Source of the DNA: Setophaga petechia
Lineage: Eukaryota > Chordata > Aves > Passeriformes > Parulidae
Direction of reading: 5' to 3'
DNA: 64,000 nucleotides
Assembly (NCBI GenBank): GCA_024362935.1
Contig: JANCRA010000014.1
Coordinates: 11,463,258-11,527,257, forward strand
The position numbers were made by a program, and so were the translations under genes. A model generated the notes under the pieces. That model did not search any database. It was not told the origin of the DNA and was given only the letters and a program-made list of their open reading frames with translations. Shown here one piece after another: positions 15,301 to 29,537 of the stretch. How positions within the stretch are numbered: the stretch's first letter is position 1; each line of letters starts with the position of its first letter.

Positions 15301-18300
15301 ATAGTACTTATTTTAGCTAGAGCTGATACTCCATTTACTGGAATATGGCACAAAACCAGCACCACCATCTGAATCAAATGGCACAGCCTGATTTATGCTG
15401 GCAAATAACCCTTCAGTGTTTGTATCCTTGGCAAATACCACAGCAGGCTTCTGGTTTTTCCTGGGTAATTCTTATACAAATTATTGTTTGAATGTTGATT
15501 TGATGAGAGGTGTGAGGGTTTGGGGCTGTGGTGTGCACACAGAAGCAGAGGGGTTTCTTACAGTCAGTGCTTTGTCTGTAAGGCTGGACAAAGGTGAGGT
15601 TACAGCACTGAAGAGTTTGCTGTGTCCCTTGGACTCTGTCCTTGCTGCTCTGGGTGGTGCTAAGGGAGGTCCCCTGTGGAAATGTGAGAAGGGTCATGCA
15701 GCATGTTACCCAGAATTTCCCATGGCTGTCTGTGAACTTGGGCATGGGCAACTGTTCATGTGCTGGAGAAGGAAAAACTGTGAGATTGTGTGGGGGACAA
15801 AAGAAAGAGACCTCTTTGGTGGTCTGGAATTATGAGATTAATTTAAATTTCATATTTGCTGTCCATTTTTTCAAAATATGAAAAAATGGCATTTATATTA
15901 ACATGTGTGTAAAAATGTGTCCTTGGAATTGTTATTAGATGTTCTCAAAATCATGCTTTACAAGGTATTACAAAATATAAATATTTTTCATTAAATTTTG
16001 AACATTTTTCTTTTCTGTGTTAATCTTTCTTCAAAAGTTATTTTTAATCTCACTTTAATCTCTTATGTGTTTCAGTTTATCTTTTCCTTATCTATCTGAT
16101 AAGCTAATTTTATTATCCTGCTCTGCTAATCATTGTCTTACTGTACTTTTCTATGGGTCTTTATTCCACACTTTCTCTGCCTCCTAGTACCCAGTACTTG
16201 CATTCATACACTTGTATATCTTTTTATTCCTCTTCAAACCATACTATGTATATTTAATTGAAAACTCACTTCTTCCATTAAAATTCATTTATTGTTCTTC
16301 ACCAGTTTTGAAAATACAGTTGAGCAACTTTGTTTTGATTTAAAAAAGGAAATCTCTTTCACTAGAAAACTGCTATAATTCCAAGACACATCAGGCAAGC
16401 AATTACAGGCAAAACCATTAGTGTGAGGATGGCTTTGTTTCGGGATTTTCTAAATTTAAAATCACTGGACAGTTATTTTTCTTTATCAGAAACTGTTCTA
16501 GATGCTTTTACAAATGAAGAGAAAGCAGTTATTTATAATACCTTTTATTTTTAACTGACACATTAGTTATTTTTCTCACCCTTTGTTAGTATTTTCCTCT
16601 TTTGGTAGCAAAAATCTGCCAGAACATCATGTGCTTTTGCCCTGTTCCTGCCTTACATTAACACTAATACTGTGCAGCATTTCCCAATTCAGGTAGAAAA
16701 AGTGACTGAGAAACTTTATGGCAGAGCAAACTCCTCCCAGTTTGGCAGGTGATGAGCAACCAGCTGAATGGATTTCCTGTGATTTGTTCTCTCTGTGAGC
16801 AGGCAGAGCCATTTGCATGTTTGGTGCTCCCTTGCATGGTTTTTCATCCTTTCATTGGCTCACTAGAACTGGACGTGGGATTTGAAGTTCTGAACCTTCA
16901 CACAGCTTTGATATCACAGAAGCACCACAATGTCTGTGCTGTAAAACTTGGCTGAAGTTATTGTGTGATCCAAAACATAATATAGTAATGAACCAGCTGT
17001 AGCCCTGAGTGTTTGGGAAACAAAACTCTGATTTTTTGTGAGGGTGCCCTGACTCCAGGACTCACTTCTAGTGCCCAGAGATTTCTGATCTCTGGGGAAT
17101 TTTCCATTCTAAAAGTGGGAAGGAATGGTAGGGTTCAAGATATAAAATAAAATTGAGAGAACTCCCAGGTGTTTGCAGTTAGTTGTGGCAGGCACCTGCC
17201 TGCCAGAAGCAAGTGGTTATGCTGCAAAGTATTACTTGGTTCTGTCAGAGTGGCTTCTGTCTCTATCAAAAATACTCTCTTAGAGACACCCAAAGAAATG
17301 TTTTTGGTAGAGCTCAGGTCATGTCATCAGCTGACAAAGGAAAAGAGTTCTACATGTATATAAGCTTGTGACTTTTCTGATTTGACATCCAGTTACCAAC
17401 CTGGCTTGGAATTAACAGGTATCTCTAGGAATATGTTGCACAGTTTCTAACATTTACACAAAGAAAGTTCATGAAGAGATTACAGCTTTTATACATCTAC
17501 CAATTATGATTACAATTCATGCATCTACTTTGAATTCATGCTAAAGCTACATCTGATAATTTTAAATTCAACTAAGAAGTGTTCAACTTCTTGCACATCT
17601 TTGATATGAATAGCATGAGACTGAATTATCTCAGTCCACTAAAGTAGGAGAATATATTCAGAGTGTGAGTTGGGAGCTGTGGAACAGCTTGGCAGCAGAA
17701 ATGCCACTAGGATCTGGTGTCTCTCATACTTCAAGAAAAGAAATGCAAGAATTTGCATGTATCAAAGCTTGTGCTTGCTTACATCAAGACATGAAGGGTA
17801 GTACTTGACTCTTCAAGTGAGCTTTTATTACCATTTTTACTTTTATATTTAAAAACTTTGGTTTCTCTATGGCATCTGAAAATTATGAGAAGGAATTGCT
17901 GATGTGCTTTTTAATATGCACTTAATTCTAACACTTATTACTCATTGGTATTTTGACACCCCAATGTTGAAGATCACCTGAAGACTTGAGAGCCTGGTTT
18001 TGTGATGGTGCCAGGCATTTCCAGCCCTTCATGTGTGAGATGCTTTATAGAGAAAGCATCCATATTTTAACATCTGGATTTTCCTAATATAAAGGTTTGA
18101 CTGAGACTTTATTAATTTCATTTGTCATAAATGGAATTTGCTGTGTACCCTTTGTGTGTCCTCAACTCACAGCTGAACCTCAGGGGGTGCAATCAATATC
18201 AGAAGTAATTTCTATGCCCACTTTCAAGAAGAAACACAGTGACCCAGTTAAGTGAAGAAAATTCTACACTGTAGTAATGGATGAAAATGCAATTAAAGTA

Positions 18301-19652
18301 GGTTACTCACCTACAAAATAGAGTTTCTGCTGCCCAAGATGTTGCCTTTAGGTTGGAATGAAACAGTGGGAAGCTAAAGATAGATAAATTAAGCCTGATT
18401 AGTCTCTGTGGCATAAATTAGGAATACAAACCACCATGAGGGATTATTCCACTCTTAAATTTAATTCTCCTGTACTGTTATTTCAGAGTGTTGCATCCAA
18501 TTCCATCTTGAATGTTTAAATAAAGTCAGGTGCTGCTGAAGACTCTCCAGAGACCTCCCTACTGTGGGACTTGTAATGATGCCCCAACTAAAAATAGTGG
18601 AGAAATCCTCCAGGTTTCAGGAGGACTGAAATAAAGGAACAGGAGGAAGTGATGTGTTACGTGCCTGTTTACAAAATACATCTGTGATCTGTGTTGTACT
18701 ATCACATGTAAGGTTTCCAAACTGAAAAATGTCATCACCTGAGGAACATTTGAGGTGACTGACACCAGCTCTGGTGCTGGGGTTGGGGCATTTCTGAGTG
18801 GCTTTCCCCAGTTTCTCCTTGGAGTATTGATTAATAAGAGTAGTTACATCCCACAGGCTGTCTTTGCAATAAATTTGCTTTGTACAGCCTTGCACATGGT
18901 GAAGTAGAGTTAATGGAGACTTTAAAAAATGCTATTTATCTATTTGGTTATGATTAGTGCATCTAAAGTGGAAAGTATTTAATTTCATTAAAAAATGCAG
19001 GAGCTCATGGTATCAACATGGCTGAGAGTTGAGATATTTAAGATTTTATGCATGTACTGATTTTAGACTGAAGGTATCTTGACTGATCCTCCATTATGAT
19101 TATTATAAAATGTCTACATCTGCTTCACCCTTTCTGTATCAATTTTACATTTAAAACTTGATATAATTTGCTAGTGTAGTAGAGCTGATTCACAGTCTAG
19201 AATGGAATTCACAATTTTCACTGAAGTGAGTGAAATTTGATATAAGATTGTAAGAAAAGCTCCTTACAGCCCCAATTGCAGTATAATCACATCACTTTAA
19301 ATTCGTGTGCGAAAATGTTACAGTAATCTTGAATATAGTGAAGTAAAAGTATTTCTTGGGATCCTAAGTATAAAATGCTGTCATTATGCTAAGAAATGCT
19401 TAGGTTCAATGCTTAGACAGTTTATATAAAATAAAGGGGGGTAGACATGATTAACAGCTTGATTGTATGAATTAAATGCCTCAAAGGGGGAAGTGAACCA
19501 GAAATGTTCATATGGCAAAACCAGTTCAGTGTTTATGCATTTACCTCCTGGAAAAACCCAACCAAACAAAACTCCCTATAAGAATGTCCCTTGCAGCAGT
19601 TGAAGTGCTGGGAGTAAAGGTGTGCTCAGATGTTGGGAGGGGAGCTGGGGCT

Positions 19653-20212
19653 CCGTGTCACCAGGGTTCCATGTCACCAGAGCTCCATGTCACCAGAGCT
19701 CCATGTCACCAGAGCTCCATGGCACCAGGGCTGCATGGCACCAGGGTTCCATGTCACCAGAGCTCCATGTCACCAGGGTTCCATGGCACCAGAGCTCCAT
19801 GTCACCAGAGCTCCATGTCACCAGGGTTCCATGTCACCAGAGCTCCATGTCACCAGGGCTCCATGGCACCAGGGTTCCATGTCACCAGGGTTCCATGTCA
19901 CCAGAGCTCCATGTCACCAGGGTTCCATGTCACCAGGGTTCCATGTCACCAGAGCTCCATGTCACCAGGGCTCCATGGCACCAGGGTTCCATGTCACCAG
20001 GGTTCCATGTCACCAGAGCTCCATGTCACCAGGGTTCCATGTCACCAGAGCTCCATGTCACCAGAGCTCCAAGTCACCAGGGTTCCATGTCACCAGAGCT
20101 CCATGTCACCAGGGCTCCATGGCACCAGGGTTCCATGTCACCAGAGCTCCATGTCACCAGGGTTCCATGTCACCAGAGCTCCATGGCACCAGGGCTGCAT
20201 GGCACCAGTGTT
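19653..20212. repeat. Minisatellite, 35 units of 16 bp
   Basis: Thirty-five contiguous 16-bp units with no insertion or deletion (560 bp exactly). The main forms are CCATGTCACCAGAGCT, CCATGTCACCAGGGTT and CCATGGCACCAGGGTT/GCT. Variation is confined almost entirely to unit positions 6, 13 and 15, with rare changes at 1, 3, 4 and 12. Units 11-17 (19813-19924) and 18-24 (19925-20036) form an exact 112-bp tandem duplication. Because 16 is not a multiple of three and no unit makes a forward stop, all three + frames stay open with a 16-residue periodic peptide; this is a consequence of the repeat and not evidence of a gene. It lies in intron 1 and is much more GC-rich than its flanks. Confidence 0.98.
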
Positions 20213-23200
20213 CCTGTTGCAACCACTGTGGGACCAGATAGGTGGGGCAGCCCCACCATCATGGCCACAGGTTTGGGTCCTTTTTTCAAATTATTTTGTG
20301 GGTGTGTTGGAGGCCGTTCTGAGAAGCTGTCCATCTCCATTTGGTACGTGTCATGGAGCAAAGAGCCGTTTCCATCTCCTCACAGGACCATGGAAAAGCT
20401 CAGTTGTGCTTTAGCCCTGCGTCGTTCTTTAGAGCAGCTGTGTAAAAAGAGCATATTGTAACTGCCATATGTCCTCAGATGTCATCAGAAATGAAATCTT
20501 CTGTAGAATTTCAGCTGTTTAGAGTAATGGAAAATACATACATCAAATGGGTGACATGAAAACTGCACGTGTGAGAAGTCCTTTGCTCATGTGGAATCAA
20601 AATTGCTACAAAGTTGTAGAAAAATGCAGACAAGCAGGAGCAATAGAAGTAAGTTCTTTTTCCATTTTAGCAATATTTCCCTTCTGTGACATTTATGCCT
20701 AATCTGGTTTATTGTAGCAACAAGTATGTGCTCATGAGAGTGGTTGGGAAAATAATTTTGCCGTTCATCACTGCAAACACATCTAGGTTAGAAAGCAAAG
20801 CAAGAAAACACGTTCTTTAAATTCTTTAAATATTCATATATTTTTAAACAAAGGCTTAGACTACAGTGGCCTCTCCTTGGCTTTATAACTGAATATCTTA
20901 ACATCTGGTATCTTTCTGTGTTTCAAGCTTCAGGCAACAACAGGGTGTGATAATAGGGAATGTACTTCAGAACTATGGGAAGTAACATCTGTAGATCTTG
21001 TAAGGTCTTTTTAATGAAACCAGTGAAACCCAGTGGGTTGGTCTCAGTTTGATATTTGTATTATCTTTGTACAGAGGAGAAGTAGTCTTAGCATATGTAG
21101 GAAGACACAGCAGTATACCCAGAATTATGTTTCCTTGTCCATTTTATTACCTTTGAATGCAGGGCTGCACAGACTGTGGACAGACATTTTTGTCTACAAA
21201 GAGTCAAAATAGGAAATTGAAGCTCTTTGAACATGCAACAGCAAAATTGTTGGTTTGTTTGTCTTGGAGAGCACTATCAAGATCCAGACTAATTTTGTAA
21301 CACTTTAATCTTATATAAATATTAGGACCAGGACTGGTCTTTAAACCATTTTTAAATATGCATCCATTGAAATATGGAATAAGTAGCATTAAAATTCTGG
21401 CATATATTGAATTGCCTTGACTGTCAGTCAGAAGAATAATACTGTGCATATTTATACAAAGTTAGTTCTTGCATATAAAAACATTTATAGAATGAGTCCT
21501 TCTTAAAAGATCTGAAAATGTCTAACATGAGACCATTAAATATTCCTTTCTCTACTGTTCCTAAGACTTGTTCAGTATCACACTTAGCAAAATATTATTC
21601 AGTTACAGTTTTTGGCTGTGGAATTCACTGAAGGAGTTCATATTAAAGTGTTTGGCTGGAATCACAGAGATTAAGTCAGTGCTTTTTATTGTTATTGTCA
21701 AAGTTTTTATTTGCTGGCTGAAAGCTTTTAAAGTAACTTCAAGTGTTTCCATTCTAATTGCTTTCCAAAAATTTTAAATCTGTACTATCTGCAAACAGTG
21801 TGTCTGATGGATATTGAAAGTATATAAAAAAAAAAATAAATGTCTATTTTTCTTTCGGATCTTACTCAAGTATTTTATCCCACTGAGAATTTTTTTGGCT
21901 CAGAGCAGAGTTAGAGAATGTATATGTGTACATATGTATTCAGGCATAGCCTCACTTATATAAGGATATATATATATAATAATTAGTGTGGCAGATGTTT
22001 GAGACTCAAAAATTGGAATCTAAATGGGCCCCTGAATTAAAAGCTTAAAGATTTTAAATATCAAAAGACCATCACATGTATGTTTTTACACATATTTATG
22101 AACAGATTCAATAATTAATGAAGCACTAATGAGATTATTCATTTTTCTAAAACTCAGGATTGAGAATGTGACAGCAAAGATGGGTATTTCATACTTTAAA
22201 CTTTTGTGCTCCTGTCTGTTGGCTTGTTGATCATCAGTGATGTGGCTGTAAGCAAATGCAGCTTTCTGGCATGAAATCCCCTGTAGGAACTCCTGTGGTT
22301 CTCTACAGGGCCTGCATTCCCTCCAGCTCATTGCAGGATCCTGTGTGATAGAGAATCCTGATGGGGAAGAAATGGAGAGAAACAACTGCTGTGCAGCAGG
22401 TTCTGGTGGCCAAAGTCACCAAGGATGACACTTCCTGGGTGGCTCTTCACAAGTCCATGAAGACATGTCCTAGCAGATTCCTAGGCAGAACCTAGCAGAA
22501 AATTAACCCTCTTCCAGAAGACATGAACTACTGAAAATAAGAAAACACTGTAATCTGTCTAAGAAAGCAGATTGTTACTGTAATATTCTATAAAAATTAA
22601 TCTTAAATTTTTCTGAAATTATGAATGGAAAGTCCCAAGTATAAACTTGGCATCTATAGCACATGTTACCTGGTGGTCCAGTATTCCATGAAAATGTCTG
22701 TTGCTGACAGAAGCACTGTCCCTACCCTTGTGTGTACACACACAGAGCAGTTTGCTCTCAGATGAACTGGGATATCTTTTGTGCTTCCTGACGTACTCAG
22801 AGGCTGACCCAAATGTCTTCTGCCTGCATCTGGTCCAACTCTCCATCTCCTTCATGCTCAGTGACTCAACCCATTCCCTCCTAGAGCTGCCTGCTGGCTG
22901 TGGTGAATGGTTGGCATCCTGCCAGAGGAGTGAGTCCCAGTATTTCTGTGGGTACTGATGTAATGTCAAAATCAAGGCTACCATTTTGCATTCATCCTGA
23001 GGTAAAATTTCTTCTTCATTTGCAAGGGTTAAAACAATGCTTCATTCACTTAGAATGATATGAATACCTAACAACGTTGCTGCTGTGGCACCTCTCAACA
23101 TTCTGCCTCATTTTTTCTAGCAGCCAAATCAAAATAGAATACTTGTATTTTATAAAATAATATGGATACCATCTACTGCTTCTAAAATATTGAAACTTCT

Positions 23201-26200
23201 GTGAATGACTTGCTGAAAAGAACTCCCTGCTCCTCCTGTGAACACATAATAACTTAGGAGTAAAGCTTCTACAGAGATTAGCTGCATATCCATCTAGAAC
23301 AGAAAGGATTGGAGAATTCTTGTATGTTTTTTTATGTTCATTGAGAAAATAAATTGTGTTTTCTGATGAGAACACCCTCAGTCTTTAATTTAATACATCT
23401 GGGGAGGACACTGCTGTTCATAGATGGTGATAGTTAATACTATTTAAAAGAAAAAGTCTCCTGTCCCAGCCCTCCTCCCACTCCTTCTACTTCTGCCAGA
23501 ATAATTTTAGTGTATATTGTTTTGTTTGGAATAATCAGGCTGAAGTAGCATTAGTCCAGCTTCTCATCTTTTAATTACAGACAGTTTATTGTCTATGCTG
23601 TCCCACTTTCTGCATGGTTCCCCACCAGCCAGCTAGACTTAGCAATCTCCATTAATTTAATTTGGCATTTCATTCAATCAGACAGGCTGTGAACATGATG
23701 AATTTTTTTTTTTTAAATAACACAATGCTCATTCTTAATTGATGTCCTTATCAGACATTGTATTTGCCAGAGCTGTAATTATTGGTCAGGCAGCAAAATC
23801 AAATCTGCCCAAATGCAGTGAAGATGTTCTCTGGTGAAATTATTAAGATACAGTACTTAGACCTGCAAAGTAATTTAGTTTTGGTCTGTAATTACATCGT
23901 TTGGGATTGTTATCTTTCATTTTACTCATAAGGGTAGTGTAACCTCAGAGGAATTAATTTGCCAAATATGAGGATAAAATTGAGATTCTTGCCATAATAT
24001 ATATTTGTCCTAGTTGATATTTGAAAACCACAAGTATGCTCACACCATAAAAGAATTATCTTAGTAATAGCTATATTTTAAAAAACAGGGCTTCTAATTT
24101 TACTGCAGAAATACTCTAAGTGTGATCATTTGAGGATGCCATTTTCCATAAGCAGTAAATTGGCATCAGAAATAATAGAATTTGCCTAAATACGTACACA
24201 AGAGGATATGTAGTGTTGTGACAGAACTGGTTAGAGCTTGTTCTACAGGCAGTGAGAATTTTGACTAGAAATACTATCCTGACAAGCTTTAAATGTGTAT
24301 TTTGACTAGACATTAATCCAGAATTATGAAGGGATGGCTGATGTCATGATAATTAAGTCCAAATTCTATTTTCCAGTAAGGGTTGGAATAAGGTTTTCTT
24401 TAATTAAAAAAAAAAAAGGCAGCAGGGAGTGGATTCTGTCATAACTATACATTTTTGTTATTTATTCTCAGATAAATGATATGTAGTCTTTCTTTGAGTA
24501 TAGAATTGCAGTCATTCCTTTAAGGCAAAATTTAAGTTGATGGATTAGCTATGAGTAGATGATAAAATGTGTTTCATTCCTGTTCTGCATATATTTTAAG
24601 TTTTTCATTTGGGACATTTATTCGCATTTCATAGTTTTGTTGTTATCCTGTGCTGGAATAATAATCTTTCCAATGGTGCTTCTTCCTTGAGGTTGCACTA
24701 TTAAACATCAGTATTGTAAAAATAATTTTTTGGCATATTTAAAAAAATTGCCTGCTGAATTAAATTTTCTTTTTGAGCGTAAAAATATTATTTTTTAAAC
24801 ATTCAATTTTGTTCTGTTGAGATGCTCAGATAAAAGTCTCTGCTCCTTTATGTGTGGTTTTATGTAGCTTATGCATTTCTGTATTTGACTTCTTGAGCAA
24901 ATGAGTAGCTGGATGTGAGTTCTAACATTTTTCAGATTAGAATTGCACCACAAGTCAGTCAATTTAAAGACAGGTTGTGAAAAATACTAATGACTGAACA
25001 TTGTAAGTAAAATGATTTCTCCATGAAAATCAGTAGCCAAATTCTGATTAACTTTTATAAGTTCACAATGTTATTCTTTGTGTCCATAATAATAACATAT
25101 TCAAATGTTATTTGCTTCAATCTTGAAGCTTTTTTTAAATTATTATAGTTTTGTGGAGTGAAATTCTCTTTTGTCTGTTTTATCTCTTGCTATGATGAGT
25201 CAATCACAGTTGCCAAGAGCCCAGAGAGTGGCCACAATTCAACATTTGAGATTTTCTGAAGACTTTTTTAGTTGGAATTCAGACTCAGGGGACATTTAAT
25301 CACTGATTTTTATCCCAAGCTGCCAAGGGTTTTCTGTGGCATTCATCATATCAGCATTCTGCCTTAAAACAACTGCTCATTAGTCTCAGTTTCATAACCA
25401 ACCAATTTTTAAGCTCTGGTGAGTACAAAGGGTGGTTTGAAAACCCAAATTGCATTGTGCTGTGCCAGTTCCAAGTGCCTTATCCCTTGATTACAAACAA
25501 ATAGCCCAACATTTGGCCCCAGAGGTTTGGTCTAAGAACACACACTTGGTAGAGGAGTGGCAGTGATACAGTTTTTATATCCCAGTGCTGGGCAGGAGTT
25601 GATTTGTGCTTCATTAGGGCATGTGGTGAGGAGGGAGAGGTGTGAGTTTCCCCCTTGCATTACAAACATACAGCCTTGCTAGAGGAGCTGAGTAAGAGCA
25701 GGTGTTTGGCTTCAGGTCTGGCAGTCAAAGAGAAGAGAAGAGCTCCAACCAGCTATTTTAGAATGAATGAGTTTTCTGGACATGCTTTATACAAAGTGTT
25801 AGTAAACCAAGCATCCAGTCTCATTCCAGTCTTCCTGTCTGTCCAGAGGGATTTCAGCTGTGCCAAGATTCAGGTGCCCTTCCAAAATACAAGAGCAGGG
25901 GACTGAACTGTTGTGGTTTTAATGCAGTGATTTGCATGAAGCATGGAAGCTGTGATTCACAGCAAGTTCAGAAGAGGCTTTGTTTGTGTGCAGTTCATTT
26001 CCTGAAATGGCCAGATGCCTGTGGTTTCCATGGGTTGGTGGTGACAGTCAGCTGGGTACTCCCACTTAATGTGTTCATCAAAACTGAAGAGAGAGCTGAA
26101 CTGAAATCAAATGAAAACATGGTAATGCAATGGTGTGTATTGCCAAAGGAAGCTGGAGACATTTTACTCTTTCCTAGTTACAGAGCAAGGGAGCTCTGAG

Positions 26201-29200
26201 TATTTAGATGAAAAAGTTCAACCAAAACCTTGCTGATTGCTCTGGCAAAGTTCTTTGCAAAGCATCCCAACTCCATCCCAAACAGAGGCAGCTGGACTAG
26301 GTGTGCATCTTACTGTTCTTCTGTCCCAGGGACACCCAACAGGTGGGAGCCCCGGGAGTCTGCCTGGGCTGGCCAAATTGCTGGGTCTGCCCTTTAATTT
26401 GGATCCCTGCTGGCAACCATAGCAATGCTCTGAGCTGTTCATGAGGAGTCAGAACAAGGGATCCTTAAGAAAATAAACAGAGAAAAATATTGCTGGCAAC
26501 AAGAGTCTTTTCACAAAAAAATATTTTACTAAAATAGGCAAGAACCCGTTGTTCTATTTAGAATGATTTATAACTGTTCCCAGCTGATCACAAAGTGTTT
26601 CTAAATTAAAAGCCATTAATTATAGCCTTATATAGATACAAAGATATGCAAGAAGTGCTTTGTAATTCCAGCTCTGCACTTCAGGTGAGAGCTTTTTAAA
26701 TTACTTGGACCATTGGAGCCACCTGCTTGACTAAATGCTGAGGGCCCTGTGTTTCAGTACTCATCAGTGCATTGCAGTGTTAACATTGTTACTGATTTTT
26801 CTTATTTCTCCAGGGCAAATACTAATTAATGGATACAATTCACAGCTGATTAGCTGTAGTTTCTTCAGTAATTACATTCGCAGACTAACTGTTCAGAAGA
26901 GGATTTCTAACCCAGTTCTTATTTCACTCTAAGCTTAATTTGTTTTTTGAATTGTTTAGGTCCTTAAGATAATAACCATTTTATTTTCTTTTGTTGTTAT
27001 AGGTACCATTAGATAATATGGAAGTTTAATCTTAGAAATATTCACTGATAATTGCTATGTGCCTTCAACAGATTTCTCGTTGAGAGACTAAAAATAAATG
27101 TGAAGAATATTAGTTGTGATCCATAACATAACTAACAAAAGCTGAAATACTCCAGTTTCTAACATCATTGCCTGAGTCATACACAATGGGGTCTTAAATA
27201 TTATAGCCTAAGAACAGAATGACTTGAAGGATATGTACCTGTAACTTTTAGCTTTGACATTTTTTGTTACATCATTTGCTTCCACAGTCTTAATAAAATG
27301 GAAAATTGAATTGTCACTCTCCCCTTTGTTTTACTTTAATAAAACAAAAAAGAAAACCACCCTGGCAATCAGAAAGCAGTAGCTGTGCTGTGAGCAACAT
27401 ATGTCCATCAAAACAATGTAGAATTTTACTCTTCAAGGAAAAAATCAGCTACTTTTCTGTTTTGGGGCACTGGAGCCCTTAGAATGCTAGGGCCATTAAA
27501 GTAGGGTAGGGTTTGTCCCCACTGACTCATCCAGTGTTAGAGTAATGCTTGCCAAAGTACCTTTGCCTTAGGTATCCTTTGAAAACTTGATTTCTACTTT
27601 TTTTTTTTTTTGTTACTGTAGAAAGAACAGCTCTGTTTGAGCCTTTTGAGTTTTTCATGTAAATCATTCTTAGTTTGCCATGAAGTGACATGAAAAATTC
27701 TATCCTGTCGATCGCACTGTTGAGCTGAAGAAGTGTCTTTGTGCAACAAATCCACACACACATCCCTATGTGCCAAAACAGTCATTTGAATGTGCAATTT
27801 TACTTGAATTTTTTAATCTCCAAACATGGGTGACATCTGGGCTTTTAAAAAATGGATGACATTATTTGAGTATCTGCATAGCTGGGGATAACAGAGTTTT
27901 AATAGCTATGAGGCAGCCTACATATTGTGCTAAGGCCTCTGTTGCTTAACATGTGTTATAGGTTGAAAGATTCAGAATGATAAGTACACAAATGGAATTT
28001 GTTACTTGAGAATGAAGAATCTCATTTTGTATTCCTTCCCTCCCTATGAGTGTCTCCTAATTTAGTTGATGTCCTGTTTAGTCAATCTGACAATTCATCA
28101 GGTACACAAGGCTCCAATTCTTTTTTTTTCTTGGTTTGTTTTTTTTTTTTTTAATTTCCTTTTAACTTTGTCTTATTGCCAGAAGTGAATGTTTGAGTTT
28201 TCAGGGAAAGAGCCTTTCTTGAAAGGATCACTGGTCCTTCCAGTGAGAAACTGGAGAGTCTGAAACATTTCACTGCTAAAAGCAGTCAGGCACTGAGTGC
28301 AGCTGTAGCAAATTGAGCTGAAGCAAAGTGGTTTTCCTTTCAGGACAGGTTCAGCTGCTCTGAAAGCACAGCAGAGTTTCTTGCTTGGAAAGAACAAGCT
28401 GTACAAGTGCTTGGTCCCCCATCCCCACACACTGGTTGCAGAGCTTGTGCTGCTGTTGAGAGTGTTGGCTGTTGTGGGGCTGAGGAGGGGGGTGCAGGTC
28501 CACCAAGATCTGGCAAGATGAAACAAAACAAAGCTTTCCTAAAAATCTTTGTTTTACCAAACTAGAAAATGGGAGTCAGGGGAGGAATTCTCAGCGTGGC
28601 TTTAGCAGCAGTGATGTGGCAGGGACAGCATGGGGGCTTTTCCCTCCCTTATCATCTGCCTTGCTCTGCGCTCTGTGCCTGGGAGGGGCAAGGTGCACAT
28701 GTGGATTGCCTGTCTTACTGTAGGTGCCTGACATGCCTGAGGTCTGTTCCTTGAAGGAAAGACTCTGGGTGCCTCCCTGCTCTGGGAACATGTGCAGGGC
28801 TGGTTACCAGCCTACATACCTTTGGAGGTGCTGCTCAAGGGCATAAGGCACGGTATTATGCTGATAATTCTTTTTCTTGTCGGTGTTCGGTCTGTAGAAG
28901 TAAAAGTACCTATCTTCCTCAACAAATGCTCATACTGGGGAACTTGGAGGAAATGACTGGCATTGAAGGAAATCCCTTGTGATCACTGGCATGTGGAATG
29001 AGAGCTGCTCCTCAGTGGGAGCAAGGGGCACTGGCCACATCTCAGGGTCTCAGTGTCAGAGTTTCTCTGATTTGCAAAATGTTCTGGTGTTAATGTTCAC
29101 TGGGAGAATGGAAGGTCCGCTGGAGTGAAAGATAAACAAAGGGGGATCGTTTGGCTTTTCAATTTTGTGGAAAGAATGGGACTTCAGGAACAGCATTGCA

Positions 29201-29511
29201 GATTCTCATTCTTCCCCTTACTGGCCTTCAGCTCTTTGGAGCGAGGTGTGCTTGGAGCAGGAACACAGCAGCTACTTCTGGCTGCAGCACTCCTCTGGGT
29301 CAGGATCACTGGCAGAAATGTTAAAATATGCATCAAAATACATGTAGTAGAGTAGAAATGTCTTCCCTGGGGGCCTCTTCCTAACAGATTCTTAATCTCC
29401 AAAGCCACCTTTAGGTCTCTGGGGTGACTTTGCTGCATGGACAAAAAAAAATTGGAGAGATACACATGAATATCTTCCTTGTAAAGACTGGGGGATGCAG
29501 AATATGTATAA

Positions 29512-29537
29512 TAATGATGATGATGATGATGATGATG
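29512..29537. repeat. ATG/GAT trinucleotide tract near exon 2
   Basis: About nine ATG/GAT copies, followed by GTTATTGTTGTTG, roughly 175 bp upstream of the exon 2 acceptor. Confidence 0.9.

Noticed and set aside
19653..20212. CRISPR-like array
   Set aside because: Units are contiguous 16-mers without spacers, in a vertebrate intron. It is a minisatellite.
19512..20461. Three overlapping forward ORFs of 203-300 codons, the longest in the window
   Set aside because: They are produced by the 16-bp minisatellite, which is stop-free in all three frames. The peptide is a pure repeat cycle with no domain, and flanks and codon pattern do not support a gene.
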